Positions 59,423 through 64,000 of a stretch of DNA of 64,000 nucleotides are shown one piece after another; within the stretch, counting starts at the first letter, position 1; the number at the start of each line of letters is the position of its first letter. Made by a program: the position numbers and the translations under genes. Source of the stretch: Cornus controversa (Eukaryota > Streptophyta > Magnoliopsida > Cornales > Cornaceae); NCBI GenBank assembly GCA_026545225.1, contig CM048845.1, positions 30,631,001-30,695,000 of the forward strand, in the 5' to 3' direction. The notes beneath the pieces are model-generated. The model saw nothing but the letters and a program-made list of their open reading frames with translations, had not been told where the DNA came from and ran no database searches.

Positions 59423-59809
59423 AAAGCACCCTCAAATGCTAGGTACCTATTACTCATCCACACATAACCTGTATTGCCAACAATTCAACTAAACACTATG
59501 CAATGCTAACAAAACTCACATAATGCCAATAACTTAACCAATACATTAAAATACACCATTAAATATATCAAAAGACTAAAGATAGTTTCACAATTCATCA
59601 ATAACAGTCAACAATGTATTGAAAGTATCCTTCTTTTTTAATTTCTATATAACATTACTTTATTTATTTTTGTTAATGCTTGGAATTGTTTGTCTGATGA
59701 ATTGGAGTAATTACATAAATTTCATTTCTAGTGGCATTTTTCTTTCTTTAGTTGCTGCCTTGTTATTTATTTTTCTGCTTGAATGGTTTTCTAAAGTTAT
59801 ATTTATAGA

Positions 59810-59967
59810 GTTAGTGATAGGACGTGGTTTGGGGCATACACCTAACGATGGTTGGGGGCCAACTCCTACAAAAGTCCATGTCAAAGATGGAAACAAATCA
59901 AAATGAGATGCGAAAGCAAATAGCCATGCTTATCCAGCACGTGCAAGTTCAAAATTCCAATGGACAG
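59810..59967 (+). pseudogene. Transposase_24-like C-terminal remnant, copy 2
   Basis: Copy of 11056-11213: RGLGHTPNDGWGPTP and the coiled-coil segment, with one visible substitution (EMRKQ for EMQKQ). Confidence 0.45.
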
Positions 59968-60673
59968 GTAAATCCAATAGCATTTGTTGTCTGCAAGTAT
60001 GTGTTCTTCCTGTCTCATTTACGATATGGTGTCTGTGTTTCCTTTTAATTATAGCTTAATTACATGATAGTGATAGACATGTTTCCTTTTAATTATAGCT
60101 TTTCTGGTTTAAAACTGTGAAGAATATTCAAAACTGTCAACTAATGTCTAATTTGTATTTCATTATAGGTTGTTGATTCTTCTAGTGCTCCCAATAGCTC
60201 TCGACAAACTTTTTCTACTTGAGGTAATTCATCAACCGTAAGAATCATCAAAATGGTTATACATGTTACTAGCATGTTTTATATATGATTGTTATGTTAC
60301 CTTAGTAACTAATTGTCTTCCTTAAATATGTAGGTTCCATCGAAGGAAAACAAGAAGGAAAAGCAAAAAAAAGAAGAAAAAAAGGACAGAGAAATGATGG
60401 TTCTGGGAAGCATCATCTTGATCCAAAAAATGATGCTAAATGTCTTTCAAAAATCCAAATATACATGCTGAACATACCTACAGTTAGTAGATTTCAAAGG
60501 ATTTGATTAAGTGTTAGTTCTATGGATGCAATAGCACGTTATACTCATACACACGACACTTTGCACACTCAGTTTTCACACGATGAATGTGCCTTACATT
60601 GATTACATGTTTTTTTAGGAAGATGAACTTTTAAAAGTCAATTTATAGTGTTGTAATTTTATTTATGCAAGGC

Positions 60674-61233
60674 TTATTCTTCTTGCAAACCTGGAATTGG
60701 AAAGTGTCAAATCAAGGAAGAAGAGGTGGCTGAGAATGGTTACCAATCTGATTTTTGTGATGACAAGCTGAATTCTGCTTCTGAGCAACAACTTAAGATT
60801 CAGAAAAAGTAATTGAATTGGTACTTGAAATTGGTATTCTAACAGAATTAACTGTCACAGATTATAAACAAGATGAAGAGCAACCAGCAGAGAATAAAAT
60901 CATCAATGAAAAGAGGAGGAAACAAAGAATTCAGAGAGAAATGGAAGTGTGATGGAGAAGAAAGCAAAGTAATCAAACAACATGCATCTCAACCATCCAG
61001 CAAAAGGCATGGCAAACTTGCTGTCACCATGTCCGTGTTCTCAACTCCAGTCCCATAATCACAAAGACACTATAAAAGAATCCGAGAAAATTCTGATATC
61101 TGCAGTTGAATTGGAGAAAGAGGAACCTGGGCAGGATCTTCCACAATACTATATCAAAACAACAGTTGTAGAAACTGAAACTCTGGTGCACCAGTCCACT
61201 AAGACATTTGAGATTGTTGGTTGTGGAACATAA
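60674..61233 (+). pseudogene. unassigned coding-like region, copy 2
   Basis: Copy of 11920-12479. The 83-residue end frame differs at about three residues (AK for AE, EP for EA, FE for FK). No sign of strong constraint can be judged by eye. Confidence 0.3.
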
Positions 61234-62885
61234 GAAAGAATGAGACGGCTCGGTATTGAATCAACACTAGAAGGACATATTTCTATCTGTTAAACTTTTT
61301 GTTTCTATTTGTAGTTGAAATTGAAGATGACTAATATTATTCTATTATAAACAATTAAAGGTAATATTTGGAGTATACATACACACGCACTCACACATTT
61401 GATTGGTTAGTTCCATGCTTGAATTTTTTTACAGAGCTCACTGGAACGTGTGTGTGTACGTATGTGTGTGAGCGAAAGAGAGAGACTTACTTCAATTTGT
61501 GGCATTTGTACGCCAGCTCTAGAGGTCACAATATTAGCAAAGACATTAAATGTTGGTTTAAGAACATCTGTAGCTGGTCCTCCGTTGGACCCAAATTCAT
61601 TAAACCTAAAAAGATAAACACATCATTAAACTAAAACAATACAAGTAAAAATGCATAAGTGTAAAATTGGATGAACCATAAGATAAAGTACTTTGAGCAC
61701 TAAATTTTATCTTTCCAAGTGAACTGTCTCCCCTCTCTCATATTCCCACAAGGAAGCCTTATCACCTTAATTATCTTAAAGAACCCTATCTCCTATAACT
61801 TACATTAATATAGTGGCTACTTAGGAAATAGTGTCCAAATTTTTTAATGAACTCAGTATGAAGATGTGATGGATAAATTCAAACAAATAGACAAATAGTT
61901 TCACACATAAAAATTAACACAAATTTATTTTTGATCAGCTTGTATGATAGGACAGTTTGTAAGACAATCATAATCTAAGAATTTAGTGTATAGGATATTG
62001 ATAAACAATGAATAGAGGAGGAGCTAATACTAACTAACACCCAGCTATACACCCACCAAAACAATAACAAACTAGTCATTAATGAGTTTTCCCAAGCTTC
62101 AAAATACCAAACCAAATCAATAAGGTCTTTACTCAATTTCATTCTGAATTTTGCAATGCCATGAGTAAATTTCAATAATTCATAACCAGATAGCTTTAGG
62201 ATATGCATCACACTATTGCCCAAATAGCATTACTGCCAGCTAAACACAAAATGATAACACAATAAATTAAATAGGCTAACTTCCACAAGCTTCTCAAATG
62301 TAAAATCAGAATTAGCAAATATATAGTAGACAAAAAATAAATCCAAAAAACCACAGGGCATTCATATTTTTATAAAATTTAAAATCACTCAAGATCCAAA
62401 CAATGCAGAGACGAATCTGAATCAAAGCATCCAAAAAGCTACTAGATCCAAGCAAATCTTCAGCGACTTAACTTATAAATCAAAGAAACTATTTTCTTTT
62501 TTGCTCCAAAAATAAAAATAAAAAAGGAAGCCAGAAACGACGAGAACCCCATAACTATTCTAAATCAAACCTCGACACATGCAAGACTGACCCCCCTTCT
62601 CTCTATATATATAAGTATATGTATCTTACTCAAGTCATCTCTTAGCATTATAATGAATGCCAGTTAACAAGGCTGAAATATTTTTCATAGAAACTAGATA
62701 AGAAGAAGAAATAGGTAACTAGAAGTTATAGTTTTAATAGGTGAACCTCAATCTAATTGACCTTGTTGTTGATCATGGTTTTCAAAATTCTTTCAACAGA
62801 CCAAATGGAAATAACTAGACAATATGAAACATCCATTACTAAAGATAGGGAAATATATATATAGATATATATATATATATACATA
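61234..62885. other. non-coding tail of S1 copy 2
   Basis: As 12480-14150; nothing recognised. Ends in an interrupted (TA)n. Confidence 0.6.
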
Positions 62886-63756
62886 TATATAAAACCTTGA
62901 TAGAGAGCAAGTACCAACCTTTTCAGCAAGGTTAATGCAATCTCTTTTGCACAGTCAATAAGAGTTCAATTAATACAATATATATATCCTTTAACAACTT
63001 AGAACTCACCAATTAATTATATGATAGAAGGAGGAGAGTCTTATCCAACACCGTTAACATCAGCAGTTGTAATAGCCACCAAGACTGAGCCTGTCATGAT
63101 CTGTCTACTAATTATTCCAAAGAAAAAGAAGTTGTAGGTGGCAAGAGAATGTATAAATAGAAAAGAAACAAAAAAGATGAAGTAGTGTGTTTCATCACTC
63201 CTCTAGTAGTGGATGGAACAGAAATCTGTGAACTAGTCTTCACAAACTTGAACCAAACAGTAGAAAAAGAAAACACAATTCAGAAGGCAATTTTATTGGA
63301 AAAGAAATAAAGAAGAATCATAATGACCTTTGGGGAAGATTTGAATGAGTTTGGTGTCTCCATGATTAGCTGATGAGTTCTGAGTTCAACTGAACTGAAT
63401 TTGTATGCATATAAAAGATGTCGGGATGTTTGAAGACTTGTATCTATCTTTGGTGGTACTTTAATTTCTGGTCTGTTGGTACATCGCAACATGTTTAGAA
63501 AATTTTGTGCTATGTTGCACCAAACTCTCTAATTAAACCTCCCTCTCATACATATTAGTCTTACCATACTATTCACAGTTTCTTCAAATGTCCTCTTTAA
63601 TAAAGACAGTGCAATTAGGCTCCTGCTATCTACCTTAACAACTTGATTATCTTTATTCTAAGCATTGAATAATATGATAGTTTGATTACTGATTAGGCAA
63701 GCACAATGCATTGCAAGGAGTACAATAATTGAGTGAAAAATTGTGTGTGCAATTTC
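62886..63756. other. unique intergenic DNA
   Basis: Outside the duplication. A minus-strand text IISRQIMTGSVLVAITTADV near 63110-63050, followed by a stop, looks slightly protein-like, but no gene model can be built. The 63280-63492 open frame is not convincing. Confidence 0.5.
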
Positions 63757-63835
63757 TATAAATTCAATTTAATTTTGAACATAATATTGAAGACTGATTT
63801 AAAACCTAAAACCTGAAAGAGCAGAGACTATCTTC
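63757..63835 (+). promoter_or_regulatory. candidate TATA box and 5' UTR
   Basis: TATAAA at 63757-63762 lies about 79 bases before the ATG at 63836, a spacing compatible with a plant promoter and short 5' UTR. Confidence 0.3.
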
Positions 63836-63984
63836 ATGGCCTTCAACTTTTCTTTGTCATCATGCAAATCCAATTTCAAGACAACTTCTGCCAAAACACC
63901 ATATCAAAATCAGAACCTACCAAGCTTCTCAACAATCAAACAAATCAGAGTAAACAAGACACTGATCAAAGCCAAAGAGTTCAA
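63836..63984 (+). CDS. candidate first exon with plastid-type transit peptide
   Basis: An ATG in good context (cttcATGGCC) opens [20 protein letters not shown] and continues with [20 protein letters not shown]. The first 45 residues are rich in Ser, Thr, Lys and Asn and have no Asp or Glu until the end, which is typical of a chloroplast transit peptide. The frame meets a strong donor, CAA|GTAAGA, at 63984/63985 just before an in-frame stop that splicing would remove. The rest of the gene lies beyond the window, so the product cannot be named. A chance short frame remains possible. Confidence 0.35.
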
Positions 63985-64000
63985 GTAAGAACACCAAAAA

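Larger units (their letters stand above)
51915..62885 (+). repeat. segmental duplication S1, copy 2
   Basis: Counterpart of 3165-14150. Homology starts within the first seven receptor codons and ends at a (TA)n tract near 62855-62888. Confidence 0.92.

Overview
This window looks like repeat-dense, AT-rich nuclear DNA of a eudicot plant. The evidence is a tandem family of plant leucine-rich-repeat receptor kinases (LRR-RLKs) of the MIK2-like type, plant Ty3/gypsy elements (Tekay/Del-type and Athila-type), CACTA, hAT and Tourist-like DNA elements, many (TA)n tracts and GT..AG introns. I see no bacterial operon, CRISPR array, rRNA or tRNA gene.

Layout, left to right. 1-1482: end of a Tekay/Del-type chromovirus and its 3' LTR. 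1775-2572: decayed minus-strand transposase-like gene. 2995-3188: N-terminal stub of an LRR-RLK. 3165-14150: unit S1, holding the stub's 5' flank, a CACTA element that captured exons of the host UFM1 gene, and decayed transposase and unassigned exons. 14160-25165: broken Athila-type element on the minus strand, split by two LTR-type insertions. 25166-27871: CCA-rich and microsatellite DNA. 27872-32575: LRR-RLK pseudogene with an expanded LRR array. 32661-34669: rearranged third copy of part of the S1 flank. 34670-36791: another LTR-type block. 36792-44966: second copy of the unit 'Athila piece, CCA-rich tract, LRR-RLK'; its receptor kinase has an intact kinase domain but no N terminus, and a hAT element in its intron. 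48790-50120: older LRR pseudogene with a MITE-like insertion. 51915-62885: second copy of S1, about 48.75 kb from the first, same orientation and by eye about 98-99% identical. 63757-63984: candidate start of a new plus-strand gene that runs off the window.

The window reads as a decaying tandem array of cell-surface receptor kinase genes. All receptor copies lie on the minus strand, and most keep a similar 5' leader on their right side. Duplication moved leaders, stubs and transposons together. The array has lost coding capacity by start-codon loss, frameshift, nonsense change and 5' truncation. Only the 40041-44966 copy still has an uninterrupted LRR-transmembrane-kinase frame, and it lacks a signal peptide.

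I found no previously undescribed multi-gene system. The most notable items are the UFM1 capture inside a CACTA element, a kinase-exon relic inside the receptor intron, receptor leaders left without genes, and hairpin-forming repeats in the LTR-type insertions. All identity figures are visual estimates.
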